Shown here in pieces: positions 16,891-26,148 of a stretch of DNA of 64,000 nucleotides. Every line of letters begins with the position of its first letter. Positions within the stretch are counted from its first letter, which is position 1. Source of the DNA: Azonexaceae bacterium (GTDB lineage: Bacteria; Pseudomonadota; Gammaproteobacteria; Burkholderiales; Rhodocyclaceae); contig JAAXVL010000001.1 in assembly GCA_013335535.1 (NCBI GenBank), positions 823,764 through 887,763 on the forward strand. The letters are read 5' to 3'. The notes beneath the pieces are model-generated. The model worked only from the letters and a program-made list of their open reading frames with translations, was not told the DNA's origin and searched no databases. The translations under genes were made by a program, and so were the position numbers.

Positions 16891-17115
16891 TCAGTCCGGC
16901 TGGCTGTCTTGTTCGGCGGCTTCGGGCTGGGCGGGGGCGACTTTCGGCTGGTCAATACGCCCTTTTTTCTCCCAGTAGCGCGTGTTCTTGCTCTCGTCGG
17001 CGAAGCGGTAGCGGCCGGCCAGTTCGCAGCCTTTCATGCCCGGGTTGCACGGCAGATTGTTGATCTTGAGACAACGATCATTGACCTCGTGCGGGCAGCC
17101 CCATCCGCCTCCCAT
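16891..17115 (-). CDS. Small conserved-looking Cys-containing protein
   Basis: A 74-aa protein from the ATG at 17115, with four cysteines in the first half (GWGCPHE, DRCLKI, LPCNPGMKGC) and an acidic, Pro/Gln-rich tail. The spacing suggests a small metal- or Fe-S-binding fold; family not recognised. It sits 4 bases after glnS and 3 bases before the methylase, within one operon. Confidence 0.65.
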   Translation of the reverse strand: MGGGWGCPHEVNDRCLKINNLPCNPGMKGCELAGRYRFADESKNTRYWEKKGRIDQPKVAPAQPEAAEQDSQPD

Positions 17116-17119
17116 GGCC

Positions 17120-18919
17120 TTAGCTCGCCTTGCCCCACGAATCCTTGAGCGTGACGGCCCGGTTGAATACGGGGGCGCCCGGCTTCGAGTCAACGCGGTC
17201 GGCGACGAAATAGCCGTGGCGCTCGAACTGGAAACGCTCTTCCGGCTTGGCGTCGCGCAGGCTGGGTTCGAGCTGGGCCGTGATGGTTCGGGCGGAATCG
17301 GTGTTCATGTCGTCGAGGAAATCGCGCTCCAGGTCGGGCGCGTCGCCTTCACGCCGGGCGCCGGGGGCGGGTACCTTGAACAGGCGCTCGTAGAGGCGGA
17401 TTTCGGCGGCATAGGACTGAGCGGCAGAGACCCAGTGCAGATTGCCCTTGACCTTGACGCTGTCGGCACCGGGCGTTCCGGATTTGGTTTCTGGCAGGTA
17501 GTTGCAATGCACGGCGATGACCTTGCCGTTTTCATCCTTGTCGCAGCCCGTGCATTCGACCACGTAGCCGTAGCGCAGGCGCGCCATGTTGCCGGGGAAG
17601 AGGCGGCGGAAGCCCTTGCTCGGGACTTCCATGAAGTCTTCGCCTTCGATCCACAGTTCGCGGCTGAACGGCACCGAGCGCTGGCCGAGTTCCGGATGCA
17701 GTGGGTGATTTGGTGCGTGGCACTCCTCGAGCTGGCCTGCAGGGTAGTTGTCGATGATCAGCTTGACCGGGTCGAGCACGGCGATGCGGCGCTGGTCGGA
17801 CTCGTTCATGACCTCGCGCATGGCATCTTCGAACAGCACGTAGTCGATCAGCGAATCGTTCTTGGTGACGCCAACACGCTCCATGAACAGGCGGAAACCG
17901 TCGGCTGAATAGCCGCGGCGGCGAGCGCCGACCAGGGTTGGCATGCGCGGATCGTCCCAGCCGCTGACGTGTTTTTCATCGACGAGCTGGATCAGCTTGC
18001 GTTTGCTCAAAACCACGTAGGTCAGGTTGAGGCGCGAGAATTCGATTTGCTGCGGCAGCGGGCGCTGGAGCAGGCCGGCTTCGGCCAGTCGTTCGAGCAG
18101 CCAGTCGTAGAACGGGCGCTGGTCTTCGAATTCGAGCGTGCAGATCGAGTGGGTGATGTTTTCCAGCGCATCTTCGATCGGGTGGGCGAAGGTGTACATC
18201 GGATAGACGCAGTACTTGTCGCCGGTGTTGTGGTGCGTGGCGTGGCGGATGCGGTAGATGGCCGGGTCGCGCAGGTTGATGTTCGGTGCGGCCATGTCGA
18301 TCTTGGCGCGCAGGATATGGGCGCCATCGGCAAATTCGCCGGCCTGCATGCGCTTGAACAAATCCATGTTTTCGGCGACGGAACGGTCGCGGAACGGCGA
18401 GTTCTTGCCCGGCTGGGTCAGCGTGCCGCGATTTGCGCGCATTTCGTCGGCCGACTGGCTATCGACGTAGGCGTGGCCGGCGCTGATCAGCGCTTCGGCG
18501 CATTGCAGCATCCAGTCGAAATAATTGGAGGCGTAGTAGAGGTTGGTTTCGCCCTCTTTCTCCCACGAGCAACCGAGCCATTTGACGGCGTCGATGATCG
18601 AGTCGACGTACTCCTGGTCTTCCTTCTCCGGGTTGGTGTCGTCGAAGCGCAGGTGGCAGCGGCCGCCGTATTGCTGGGCGAGACCGAAGTTGAGCAGGAT
18701 GGACTTGGCGTGGCCGAAGTGCAGGTAGCCGTTGGGCTCGGGCGGAAAGCGGGTACGCAGCTTGGCGGCGTCGAGCGGTGCCGCGGCATGATCGGCGGCT
18801 GTGCCGGGATGGCCAGCCCAGTGGCGCTGGGCGTGCTTGCCGGCGGCGAGGTCGGCTTCGACGATGTTCTTGATGAAATTGGCGGCGGGGGCGACTTCAG
18901 GTTTGTTGGGGCTGCTCAC
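17120..18919 (-). CDS. glnS: Glutaminyl-tRNA synthetase
   Basis: The 599-aa class I synthetase has RFPPEPNGYLHFGHAKS (HIGH motif) and VVLSKRKL (KMSKS-type loop), with the anticodon-binding beta-barrels in the C-terminal half. It charges tRNA-Gln with glutamine. The N-terminal ~45 residues are an Ala-rich extension. It heads a minus-strand run with the small Cys protein, the methylase, pyrF and a zinc peptidase. Confidence 0.97.
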   Translation of the reverse strand: MSSPNKPEVAPAANFIKNIVEADLAAGKHAQRHWAGHPGTAADHAAAPLDAAKLRTRFPPEPNGYLHFGHAKSILLNFGLAQQYGGRCHLRFDDTNPEKEDQEYVDSIIDAVKWLGCSWEKEGETNLYYASNYFDWMLQCAEALISAGHAYVDSQSADEMRANRGTLTQPGKNSPFRDRSVAENMDLFKRMQAGEFADGAHILRAKIDMAAPNINLRDPAIYRIRHATHHNTGDKYCVYPMYTFAHPIEDALENITHSICTLEFEDQRPFYDWLLERLAEAGLLQRPLPQQIEFSRLNLTYVVLSKRKLIQLVDEKHVSGWDDPRMPTLVGARRRGYSADGFRLFMERVGVTKNDSLIDYVLFEDAMREVMNESDQRRIAVLDPVKLIIDNYPAGQLEECHAPNHPLHPELGQRSVPFSRELWIEGEDFMEVPSKGFRRLFPGNMARLRYGYVVECTGCDKDENGKVIAVHCNYLPETKSGTPGADSVKVKGNLHWVSAAQSYAAEIRLYERLFKVPAPGARREGDAPDLERDFLDDMNTDSARTITAQLEPSLRDAKPEERFQFERHGYFVADRVDSKPGAPVFNRAVTLKDSWGKAS

Positions 18920-18987
18920 TTTAAAACCTCTGATTTCAATCGCGCCATTTTAACGGTTGAGGCCCTGAAACCGCTAAAATTCGCCAT

Positions 18988-19395
18988 ATGTCTGCGTTAC
19001 ATCACCTTTCTGCGCTCAACTTTCTGGCTGTCGGCTTTGGTGCCGCGCTGGGTGCCTGGGCACGCTGGTTCCTTGGCCTGGCGCTGAACCCGTTGTTCAT
19101 CGCCTTGCCGCTCGGGACGTTGACGGCCAATGTGATCGGCGGTTACCTGATTGGTGTGGCCGTCGGCATTTTTCACATCAACACGCATTTTCCGCTGGCC
19201 TGGAAGCTGTTTGCGATTACCGGCTTTCTCGGTGGCCTGACGACCTTTTCGACCTTTTCGGCCGAAGTTGTCGAACGCCTGCTGGCCGGCCAGCCCGCCT
19301 GGGCTATCGGCCTGGCCTCGGTGCATCTCGCTGGTTCGCTGACGGCAACCTACCTTGGCCTGCTCACCGTCGGTGCGACGCGTATCTGGTCCTGA
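18988..19395 (+). CDS. crcB: CrcB-type fluoride ion channel
   Basis: The 135-aa protein has four membrane helices and the hallmark GFLGGLTTFSTFSAEV and NVIGGYLIG motifs. It exports fluoride as a dual-topology dimer. Divergent from glnS with a 68-bp gap. I see no fluoride riboswitch in that gap. Confidence 0.93.
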   Translation: MSALHHLSALNFLAVGFGAALGAWARWFLGLALNPLFIALPLGTLTANVIGGYLIGVAVGIFHINTHFPLAWKLFAITGFLGGLTTFSTFSAEVVERLLAGQPAWAIGLASVHLAGSLTATYLGLLTVGATRIWS

Positions 19396-19428
19396 TCGCC
19401 ACGCCGTTGGCTGCCGGGTGGCTCGGCA

Positions 19429-19468
19429 AATTTCAAATTTGAGCGTTTTTTCCGGTTGACCGTGGCAA
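19429..19468 (-). repeat. Dispersed 40-bp repeat, clear intergenic copy
   Basis: AATTTCAAATTTGAGCGTTT followed by TTTCCGGTTGACCGTGGCAA, the reverse orientation of the core CCACGGTCAACCGGAAA. It lies in the 238-bp gap between crcB and the convergent hemolysin-III-like gene; nothing else is recognisable in that gap. Confidence 0.9.
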
Positions 19469-19633
19469 TCGATATGCACTGTCGTTGGCACGGTGCGATC
19501 TGACGTGATCAAGCCGGGCGGGGGCGCCTGTGTGCGACGATCACGGTTTGCTAGCGCTGGTAGCGAGGCGTCGGGGGCAGAGGAAAATTTGGCGAACGCC
19601 ATCGGTCAATCAGCCAATGGCACTTGCCCTGAT

Positions 19634-20251
19634 TCACACCACGTAGAACAGGATCGCGATGAAGTGCATGAGGCTGCCGGCGATGACGAAGAGGTGCCAG
19701 ATGCCGTGCCAGTGCCGGAAGCGTTCGTCGAAGGCGAAAAAGATGATGCCGACGGTGTAGAAGACGCCGCCTGCCGCCAGCCAGAGAAAGCCGGCCAATC
19801 CGAGACTGGCCAGCAGCGGCTTGATGGCGACGAGCACGATCCAGCCCATGACGGCGTAAATGACCAGCGACAGGATGCGCGCTTCCGAGCGCGGCTTGAT
19901 TTCCTGCAGCATGCCGACGATGGCCAGCGTCCAGACTATCCCGAACAGCCACCAACCCCACGGGCCGCGCAGGCTGATCAGGCAGAAGGGCGTGTAGCTG
20001 CCGGCGATGAGCAGATAGATCGACAGGTGGTCGAGCTTGCGCAGGATGCGTTTGAACGGCCCGCGCACGCTGTGATAGACCGTCGAGATGCTGTACAGCA
20101 TGACCAGCGTGACGCCATAAACGACGACGCTGGCTGTTTTGAGCGCATCGCCGCTGAACACGGCGGCGACGATCAGCCAGATCGCCCCGCTCAGGGCGAG
20201 CAGGGCGCCGACCAGGTGGGTCCAGGCGTTGAAGCGTTCTCCGTAATACAT
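19634..20251 (-). CDS. Hemolysin III / YqfA-like membrane protein (PAQR superfamily)
   Basis: A 205-aa protein with about seven membrane helices and PAQR-type motifs: ERFNAWTHLVGALLAL near the start, TVYHS, KLDHLSIYLLIAGSYTPF, and HWHGIWHLFVIAGSLMHF near the end. Family members are membrane hydrolase-like proteins with conserved Ser/His/Asp; physiological role unclear. The ATG at 20251 is chosen because it begins the family-like sequence. It follows the hemerythrin gene by 4 bases. Confidence 0.88.
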   Translation of the reverse strand: MYYGERFNAWTHLVGALLALSGAIWLIVAAVFSGDALKTASVVVYGVTLVMLYSISTVYHSVRGPFKRILRKLDHLSIYLLIAGSYTPFCLISLRGPWGWWLFGIVWTLAIVGMLQEIKPRSEARILSLVIYAVMGWIVLVAIKPLLASLGLAGFLWLAAGGVFYTVGIIFFAFDERFRHWHGIWHLFVIAGSLMHFIAILFYVV

Positions 20252-20255
20252 CGGC

Positions 20256-20708
20256 CTAGGGCTGCTGGGCCAGGGCCGCTTCGAGGAGATAGGCTTCGAG
20301 TTGCTGGTCGTATTCCTTGAGGTGTTCGAGCAGGACCTTGTGAATATGGTCGATACCTTCAATCGCCACCACGCAGTTGCCATCTTCCGAGAAGACGAGG
20401 CGAATCGCCTTCAGCTGCTGGGCGATGTCCATGTGCGCCTGGTTGTGCGCCATGCGATGCGCTGCAGGCACCCGGTCTTCCATGAACATCGATTCGATCA
20501 GGTTGTGTTTCAGCGTGGTTTCGACGAACGAGCGGAACATCTGCTCGATATTGCCGTGGCAGACCCCCTGTCGGGTCGGGTGGCATTCATTGCAATTGCT
20601 GATTTTGCCGCGTTCCGTGCATTCGGAGCGGATGCGATCAATCAGATGCAGCATGTGTCCGTGGTCCCGGCGGATTCGTTCGACCGCTTCTTCGCCAATC
20701 GATGGCAT
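20256..20708 (-). CDS. Hemerythrin-like HHE domain protein
   Basis: A 150-aa protein from the ATG at 20708, preceded by AAAGGAAA. Its His/Glu ligand pattern (HGHMLHLI, HNLIESMFMEDR, HNQAHMDIAQQL, HIHKVLLEHLKEYDQQL) fits a di-iron four-helix bundle. A Cys-rich insert (SNCNECHPTRQGVCHG) between the first helices is unusual. Likely O2, NO or iron sensing or storage. Upstream lies a dyad at 20777-20792. Confidence 0.85.
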   Translation of the reverse strand: MPSIGEEAVERIRRDHGHMLHLIDRIRSECTERGKISNCNECHPTRQGVCHGNIEQMFRSFVETTLKHNLIESMFMEDRVPAAHRMAHNQAHMDIAQQLKAIRLVFSEDGNCVVAIEGIDHIHKVLLEHLKEYDQQLEAYLLEAALAQQP

Positions 20709-20776
20709 GACTTTGTTTCCTTTCGGGAAAACATTGCAGCACAGGGCTGCGGTCAAAATGTTCCGACATTGCCCTG

Positions 20777-20792
20777 ACTTGATGAGTCAAGT
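20777..20792. promoter_or_regulatory. Dyad ACTTGATGAGTCAAGT upstream of hemerythrin gene
   Basis: A 6-bp perfect inverted repeat with a 4-base centre, 69 bases upstream of the hemerythrin start. It contains TTGA/TCAA half-sites like FNR/DNR boxes, but their spacing is 4 rather than 6, so it is not a standard FNR site. The rest of the 289-bp gap up to 20998 shows only the ribosome site of the next gene. Confidence 0.35.
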
Positions 20793-20997
20793 AGTGGACT
20801 TAGGTTGTTTCTTTGAAAAACAGTTCCGGTTCGTGTGATTTGATGCTGCGGAAGATGGCGATCGCTTGATCGAAACGAAATATGCAGGAAGTATAAGCCG
20901 CGCAGTGGTGGGTGATGTTGCCTGAAATGAAACGAAACTGAAACATTGGCGCAAGACAATGGCTTCGTTTGCACCTAACCACTTTCAGGAGATTTTC

Positions 20998-21246
20998 ATG
21001 CGTTCCCTGCTTATCGCTGCTGCTGTTGCTCTTTCCTTGACTGCTTGTGCCACCCAGAGCACACCGCCTGTTGCGGCTCCGGCGCCGACTGCTATGGCGC
21101 CGGCACCGAAGGCTCCGGAATGCTACAACGGCGATTCCGGCAAGTTCGAAGCCATCGCTTCCGTGGCGACGATTTCCGGCGTCAAGGTCGTCTGCGAAAA
21201 GACCAGCGATGGTAAGAACGCCCAGTGGATGGGCATCAAGAAATAG
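20998..21246 (+). CDS. Small outer-membrane-type lipoprotein
   Basis: The 82-aa protein starts at an ATG preceded by CAGGAG. The signal peptide ends in the lipobox LTAC (Cys at about residue 17). A Pro/Ala-rich linker and a compact domain with two Cys (PECYNGDSGKF, VKVVCEKTSDG) follow. Function unknown. Confidence 0.8.
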   Translation: MRSLLIAAAVALSLTACATQSTPPVAAPAPTAMAPAPKAPECYNGDSGKFEAIASVATISGVKVVCEKTSDGKNAQWMGIKK

Positions 21247-21315
21247 TCGGCCCGTCGTTTCTTCTGACGCCGCTCTCCGGGGTGGCGTTTTTCGCGGGCG
21301 AGGGAGTTCCTCTGG

Positions 21316-21355
21316 GCATTTCAAATTTGGGCGAAATTTCCGGTTGACCGTGGCA
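21316..21355 (-). repeat. Dispersed 40-bp repeat, clear intergenic copy
   Basis: GCATTTCAAATTTGGGCGAA followed by ATTTCCGGTTGACCGTGGCA. This is one of the best-matching copies, and its tail can pair with itself (AAATTT/AAATTT). It lies in the 218-bp gap between the lipoprotein gene and hrpA. Confidence 0.92.
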
Positions 21356-21464
21356 ACCCGCGGCAAGCGGTGGTGCCGGAAGCGGTCTCCAGCAATTTTG
21401 TCCCAGGCGGCGAGGCATCCCTTTGGCGCGGTAAAATCGATCCCCCGATTTGCTGTGCCAATGA

Positions 21465-24400
21465 ATGAAACCAGAGAAACCCGCCCGCGCTGCCGAACTT
21501 GCCGAAAACCTTTGCCTGAGCAGCGATCTCAAGCGCCTGCGCGGCATGCAGCGCGAATTGCTACGGTCAACCGGAAATAAGCGCGAAAAACTGCAGGCCG
21601 ATCTCGCCGCTTTGCTCGAGCGTTCGCGTGCGTCCGTCGCTGAGCGTCGGGCCCGGCTGCCGAAACCGGAATTTCAGAGCGACCTGCCGGTCAATGAACG
21701 GCGGGCTGACATCGCCGAGCTGATCGAGAGAAATCAGGTCGTCATCGTCTGCGGCGAAACGGGTTCGGGCAAGACGACGCAATTGCCGAAGATTTGCCTC
21801 GATCTCGGGCTCGGTGCGCGCGGGCTGATCGGCCACACCCAGCCACGCCGGCTGGCTGCCCGCTCGGTCGCGACGCGCTTGGCGCAGGAATTGAAGACGC
21901 AGGTCGGCGCTGGTGTCGGCGTCAAGATCCGCTTCCAGGACCGCTCGTCCCCGGAAAGCTGGGTCAAGCTCATGACCGACGGCATCCTGCTCGCCGAGTC
22001 GCAATCCGACCCTTACCTGAACGCCTACGAGGCGATCATCATCGACGAGGCGCACGAGCGCAGCCTCAACATCGATTTCCTGCTCGGCTACCTCAAGCAG
22101 TTGCTGGCCAAGCGGCCCGACCTCAAGGTCATCATCACCTCGGCGACCATCGACGCCGACCGCTTTTCGACGCATTTCACGGTCAACGGAAAAAAAGCGC
22201 CGATTATCGAAGTCTCCGGCCGGCTTTACCCGGTCGAGGTGCGTTACCGGCCGGTCGAGGATCTGGAAAAGAAAGACGACGAGCGCGATCTGTACGATGC
22301 CATCGTCGATGCCGCCGACGAGGTTTCGCGGCTCGGTTCCGGCGACATCCTCGTCTTCCTGCCCGGCGAACGCGAAATCCGCGAGGCGGCCGAGGCCTTG
22401 CGCAAGCACGCGCTGGCCCGCCCCGGATTGTCGTCGGCCCACGCCCCGGAAATACTGCCGCTCTTCTCCCGCCTGTCGGCCGGCGACCAGGACCGTATCT
22501 TCAAGCCCTCCGGCGGTCAGCGGCGCATCGTGCTGGCCACCAACGTGGCCGAAACTTCGCTCACCGTTCCGGGCATCCGTTACGTCATCGACACCGGGCT
22601 GGCGCGGGTCAAGCGTTACTCCTACCGCAACAAGGTCGAGCAGTTGCAGATCGAAAAGGTCTCGCAGGCGGCGGCCCGGCAGCGGGCCGGACGTTGCGGC
22701 CGGGTGGCGGCGGGCGTCTGCATCCGCTTGTACGACGAGCCGGATTTCAACGCCCGGCCACCGTTTACCGATCCGGAAATCCTGCGTTCCAGCCTGGCCG
22801 GCGTCATCCTGCGCATGAAGTCGCTGCGCCTGACCGACGTCGAGAGCTTTCCGTTCATCGAGCCGCCGCCGGCCAAGGCCATCGCCGACGGCTACGCGCT
22901 GCTGCAGGAACTCGGCGCGCTCGACGACGACAATGTGCTGACGCCCATCGGCGCGTCGCTGGCCAAGCTGCCGCTCGACCCGCGCATCGGCCGCATGCTG
23001 GTCGCGGCGCGCGACCTCGGCTGCCTCAAGGAAGTCATGGTCATCGCCGCCGGCCTGTCGGCGCAGGACCCGCGCGAACGACCGCAGGATCGCCAGCAGG
23101 CCGCCGATGAAAAGCACAAATTGTTCGCCGACGAGAAGTCGGAATTCCTCGGCTGGTGGAAGCTCTGGAACTGGTTCCAGAACGCCGTCGAGCACAAGAA
23201 ATCGAACAAGCAGCTAATCGACAACTGCCACGCCCATTTTCTGTCCTACCTGCGCATGCGCGAATGGCGTGAGGTGCATGGGCAGTTGCATGCGATGGTG
23301 ACGGAGCTGGGCTGGAAGGAAAGCGAGCTGCCCGGCACCTACGACGCCATCCACCAGGCGCTGCTCGCCGGTCTCCTCGGCAACCTCGGCTGCAAGGCCG
23401 ACGAATCCGGTTTCTACCTCGGCGCCCGCGGTATTCGTTACCTGATCCACCCGTCGTCGCCGCTGCAAAAGAAGGCCGGCAAGTGGATCATGGCGGCCGA
23501 GATTACCGAGACGACACGCCTCTTTGGCCGCTGCGTTGCCCGCATTGAGCCGGACTGGCTGGAGAAAGTGGGCGCTCACCTAATCAAGCGCCAGTACTTC
23601 GACGCGCACTGGGAAAAGAAGTCGATGCAGGTCTCCGGCTGGGAGCGGACGACACTCTACGGCGTGGTCATCAACCCGAAACGGCGTATCCATTACGGCC
23701 CGATGGCACCCGCCGAGTCTCGTGAAATCTTCATCCGCCAGGGGTTGGTGGCCGAGGAAATCGACGAGGCTTTCGCCAAGCGCTGGCCGTTCTTCCAGCA
23801 CAACCAGCGGCTGATCCGCGAGATCGAGCACCTCGAACACAAGCAGCGCCGGCAGGATGTGCTGGTTGATGACGAGCTGATTTTCGCCTTCTACGACTCG
23901 ATCATTCCCGAAGGCATCCACAACGGCGCGACCTTCGACCACTGGCGCAAGGAAGCCGAGCGCGAGACGCCGAAGCTGCTCTACCTGGCGAAAGACGACC
24001 TCATGCGTCACTCGGCGGCCGGCGTGACGACCGAGGCCTTCCCGCATCACCTCAAGGTCGGTGGCGTCGATTACACGCTGAGCTACCACTTCGAGCCGGG
24101 GTCGCCGCGCGATGGCGTGACGCTGACCCTGCCGCTCGCCCAGCTCAACCAGATTCCCGTGCTGCGCATGGAGTGGCTGGTGCCCGGGCTGCTCAAGGAA
24201 AAACTCGTCCAGCTGATCAAGACGCTGCCGCAGAAGATCCGGGCGAAGGTCGTGCCGGTGCCCGAGTTCGTCGAAGAGTTCATCGCGGCCATGGCCGGCA
24301 ATGAAAAGAAGATGAACCAGGGCCTGATCACGCCACTCATCGACTACATCCTCGAAGCGCGTGGTCTCAACGCGCGCGGCTGGGCGGTGACGCCGGATTC

Positions 24401-25421
24401 CTTCCGGCCCGACGCGCTGCCCGCCCATTTCTCGATGAACTACAAACTCATCGACGAGCATGGCCGCCAGCTCGACATGAACCGCAGCCTCGTCGCCCTG
24501 CGCGCCGAATGGGGGCGCGAGGCCAAGCAGGAATTCGCCGAGCTGCACGAAACGCCGTCCGAATTCACCAACCTGACCGACTGGACTTTCGGCGAACTGC
24601 CTGAGCTCATGGAAGTGCCGGTTGCCGGCCAGACCGTGCTCGGCTACCCGGGCCTGACCGACGAGGGCGAGAGCGTCAGCCTCAAGGTCTTCGATTCGGC
24701 CGAGGAGGCGGCCGAGGCGCATCGGGCCGGCCTGCGCCGCCTGTTCATGCTGCAGTTCAAGGATCAGGTGAAGTATTTCGACAAGAACATCCCCGGCCTG
24801 AGCCAGATGGCCATGCAGTACATGGCGCTGGGCAGCGCCGACGACCTGAAGAAGCAGATCGTCGAACTGACCTTCGAGCGCGCCTGCCTGACCGAACCGC
24901 TGCCGACGACGCCGGATGCCTTCAAGCGTCGTTGCGGCGACAGCAAGGCGCGGCTCGGGCTGATCATGCAGGAAATCTGCCGCCTGGTCGGCACCGTGCT
25001 GACCGAATGGCAGGCGGTGACCAAGAAGCTGCCGGCCTTCAAGGCACAGGCCGCCGCCGTGGCCGACATCGAGGCGCAAATCAAGCGCCTGATGGGCAAG
25101 AACTTCGTGACCGACACGCCTTTCGAGCGCCTGCAGCACTATCCGCGCTATTTCAAGGCTGTTGTCGTCCGTCTCGATAAACTCAAGGCCAACCCGGGAC
25201 GTGACGCGCAACTGATGGTTGAATACACGCCGCTGTGGACCAATTACGAACGCCGCGCAATCCAGCTCGCCAAACTCGGCACGCTCGATCCGCAGGTCGA
25301 ACAGTTCCGCTGGCTGCTCGAGGAATTGCGCGTCGGCCTTTACGCGCAGGAGTTGCGGACGCCGGTGCCGGTGTCGAGCAAGCGGCTGCAGAAACAATGG
25401 GAAGGAATCAAGAATGGGTGA
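21465..25421 (+). CDS. hrpA: ATP-dependent RNA helicase HrpA
   Basis: The 1318-aa DEAH-box helicase has Walker A GETGSGKTT (about 97-105), DEAHERS, TSATI, QRAGRCGR and the long C-terminal DUF3418 region typical of full-length bacterial HrpA (about 1300 aa). HrpA helps rescue stalled ribosomes and remodel mRNA. Two repeat-like segments are in frame: residues about 32-43 (RSTGNKREK) and 238-246 (FTVNGKKAP). In the second, E. coli HrpA has only a short HFNNAPIIEV, so about 3-4 residues look inserted. The last 8 bases overlap the EI24-like gene. Confidence 0.96.
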   Translation: MKPEKPARAAELAENLCLSSDLKRLRGMQRELLRSTGNKREKLQADLAALLERSRASVAERRARLPKPEFQSDLPVNERRADIAELIERNQVVIVCGETGSGKTTQLPKICLDLGLGARGLIGHTQPRRLAARSVATRLAQELKTQVGAGVGVKIRFQDRSSPESWVKLMTDGILLAESQSDPYLNAYEAIIIDEAHERSLNIDFLLGYLKQLLAKRPDLKVIITSATIDADRFSTHFTVNGKKAPIIEVSGRLYPVEVRYRPVEDLEKKDDERDLYDAIVDAADEVSRLGSGDILVFLPGEREIREAAEALRKHALARPGLSSAHAPEILPLFSRLSAGDQDRIFKPSGGQRRIVLATNVAETSLTVPGIRYVIDTGLARVKRYSYRNKVEQLQIEKVSQAAARQRAGRCGRVAAGVCIRLYDEPDFNARPPFTDPEILRSSLAGVILRMKSLRLTDVESFPFIEPPPAKAIADGYALLQELGALDDDNVLTPIGASLAKLPLDPRIGRMLVAARDLGCLKEVMVIAAGLSAQDPRERPQDRQQAADEKHKLFADEKSEFLGWWKLWNWFQNAVEHKKSNKQLIDNCHAHFLSYLRMREWREVHGQLHAMVTELGWKESELPGTYDAIHQALLAGLLGNLGCKADESGFYLGARGIRYLIHPSSPLQKKAGKWIMAAEITETTRLFGRCVARIEPDWLEKVGAHLIKRQYFDAHWEKKSMQVSGWERTTLYGVVINPKRRIHYGPMAPAESREIFIRQGLVAEEIDEAFAKRWPFFQHNQRLIREIEHLEHKQRRQDVLVDDELIFAFYDSIIPEGIHNGATFDHWRKEAERETPKLLYLAKDDLMRHSAAGVTTEAFPHHLKVGGVDYTLSYHFEPGSPRDGVTLTLPLAQLNQIPVLRMEWLVPGLLKEKLVQLIKTLPQKIRAKVVPVPEFVEEFIAAMAGNEKKMNQGLITPLIDYILEARGLNARGWAVTPDSFRPDALPAHFSMNYKLIDEHGRQLDMNRSLVALRAEWGREAKQEFAELHETPSEFTNLTDWTFGELPELMEVPVAGQTVLGYPGLTDEGESVSLKVFDSAEEAAEAHRAGLRRLFMLQFKDQVKYFDKNIPGLSQMAMQYMALGSADDLKKQIVELTFERACLTEPLPTTPDAFKRRCGDSKARLGLIMQEICRLVGTVLTEWQAVTKKLPAFKAQAAAVADIEAQIKRLMGKNFVTDTPFERLQHYPRYFKAVVVRLDKLKANPGRDAQLMVEYTPLWTNYERRAIQLAKLGTLDPQVEQFRWLLEELRVGLYAQELRTPVPVSSKRLQKQWEGIKNG
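21559..21592 (+). repeat. Dispersed repeat, partial copy in hrpA N-terminal region
   Basis: CTACGGTCAACCGGAAATAA then GCGCGAAAAACT keeps 13 of 14 core bases (CTACGG for CCACGG) but has a shortened tail. Read as LRSTGNKREK in the helicase. Confidence 0.55.
22175..22200 (+). repeat. Dispersed repeat, partial copy in hrpA helicase core
   Basis: TTTCACGGTCAACGGAAAAA then AAGCGC, matching the core with small deletions. It encodes FTVNGKK at a place where homologues have a shorter loop before APIIEVSGR. Confidence 0.45.
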
Positions 25422-26148
25422 CGTCATGCTGGCCTTGGCGCGAACCTTCGCCAACCTCAAAAGCGGCAAGGTCTGGCTTTACGTGCTGACGCCGGCGCTG
25501 TTCTCGTTGTTGCTGACCATTGCGCTGGCCGTCTGGGGGCTGGGCTGGATGGTGCAGCAGATGATGGATTACCCGCCGATGACCCTGATCGTCGGCTGGG
25601 GCCTGGTCTGGGTGGCGCATATCCTGGCCTACCTCGGCGGCTGGATGGCGATCTTCGCCGTCGCCTACCTGACGGCCTCGCTGCTGGCGGCCATCGTCAT
25701 CATGCCGCTCATGCTCAAGCACCTGTCGGCAACCGAGTATCGCGACGTCGCGGCGATGGGCAAGGACAGTTTTGTCGCTGCGGCGGTCAACAGCGTTCTG
25801 GCTTCTGTCATCTTCATCGCAGCCTGGCTCGTCACCATTCCGCTCTGGCTCATTCCCGGCTTCTCGCTGCTCATTCCGCTGCTGCTCATGGGCTGGCTGA
25901 ATCGCCGGACTTTCGCCTACGACGCGCTGTCGATGCACGCCACGACCGGCGAATGGCAGGAAGTTCGCACCGGCCACAAAACGCCGCTCTTCATGCTCGG
26001 CCTGACCATGGCGCTGCTCGCCCATATCCCGTTTGTCGGCCTGCTGGTGCCGGCGCTGGCAGCGCTATCATTTGTCCATTACGGGCTGGAAGCGCTGCGC
26101 CGGTCGCGCGGCGGGGCGGTCGTAACAATCGAAGGAGAACGTGTATGA
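25414..26148 (+). CDS. EI24/CysZ-like integral membrane protein
   Basis: The 244-aa protein starts at the ATG overlapping the hrpA stop. It has several long hydrophobic segments (about 20-50, 65-95, 130-165, 190-220) and the EI24-family signature around PLWLIPGFSLLIPLLLMGWL. Related proteins include CysZ sulfate transporters; substrate not deducible. It overlaps the next gene by 4 bp (ATGA). Confidence 0.85.
   Translation: MGDVMLALARTFANLKSGKVWLYVLTPALFSLLLTIALAVWGLGWMVQQMMDYPPMTLIVGWGLVWVAHILAYLGGWMAIFAVAYLTASLLAAIVIMPLMLKHLSATEYRDVAAMGKDSFVAAAVNSVLASVIFIAAWLVTIPLWLIPGFSLLIPLLLMGWLNRRTFAYDALSMHATTGEWQEVRTGHKTPLFMLGLTMALLAHIPFVGLLVPALAALSFVHYGLEALRRSRGGAVVTIEGERV

Noticed and set aside
18920..18987. 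Fluoride riboswitch before crcB
   Set aside because: The 68-bp gap lacks the riboswitch consensus and is too short for its pseudoknot.
20777..20792. FNR/DNR box before the hemerythrin gene
   Set aside because: Half-sites TTGA/TCAA are four bases apart instead of six; kept only as an unspecified dyad.
23580..25469. Long open frame antisense to hrpA (and a similar one antisense to hisD at 59539-61323)
   Set aside because: Both are mirror frames of strongly supported genes in GC-rich DNA, with no recognisable motifs.
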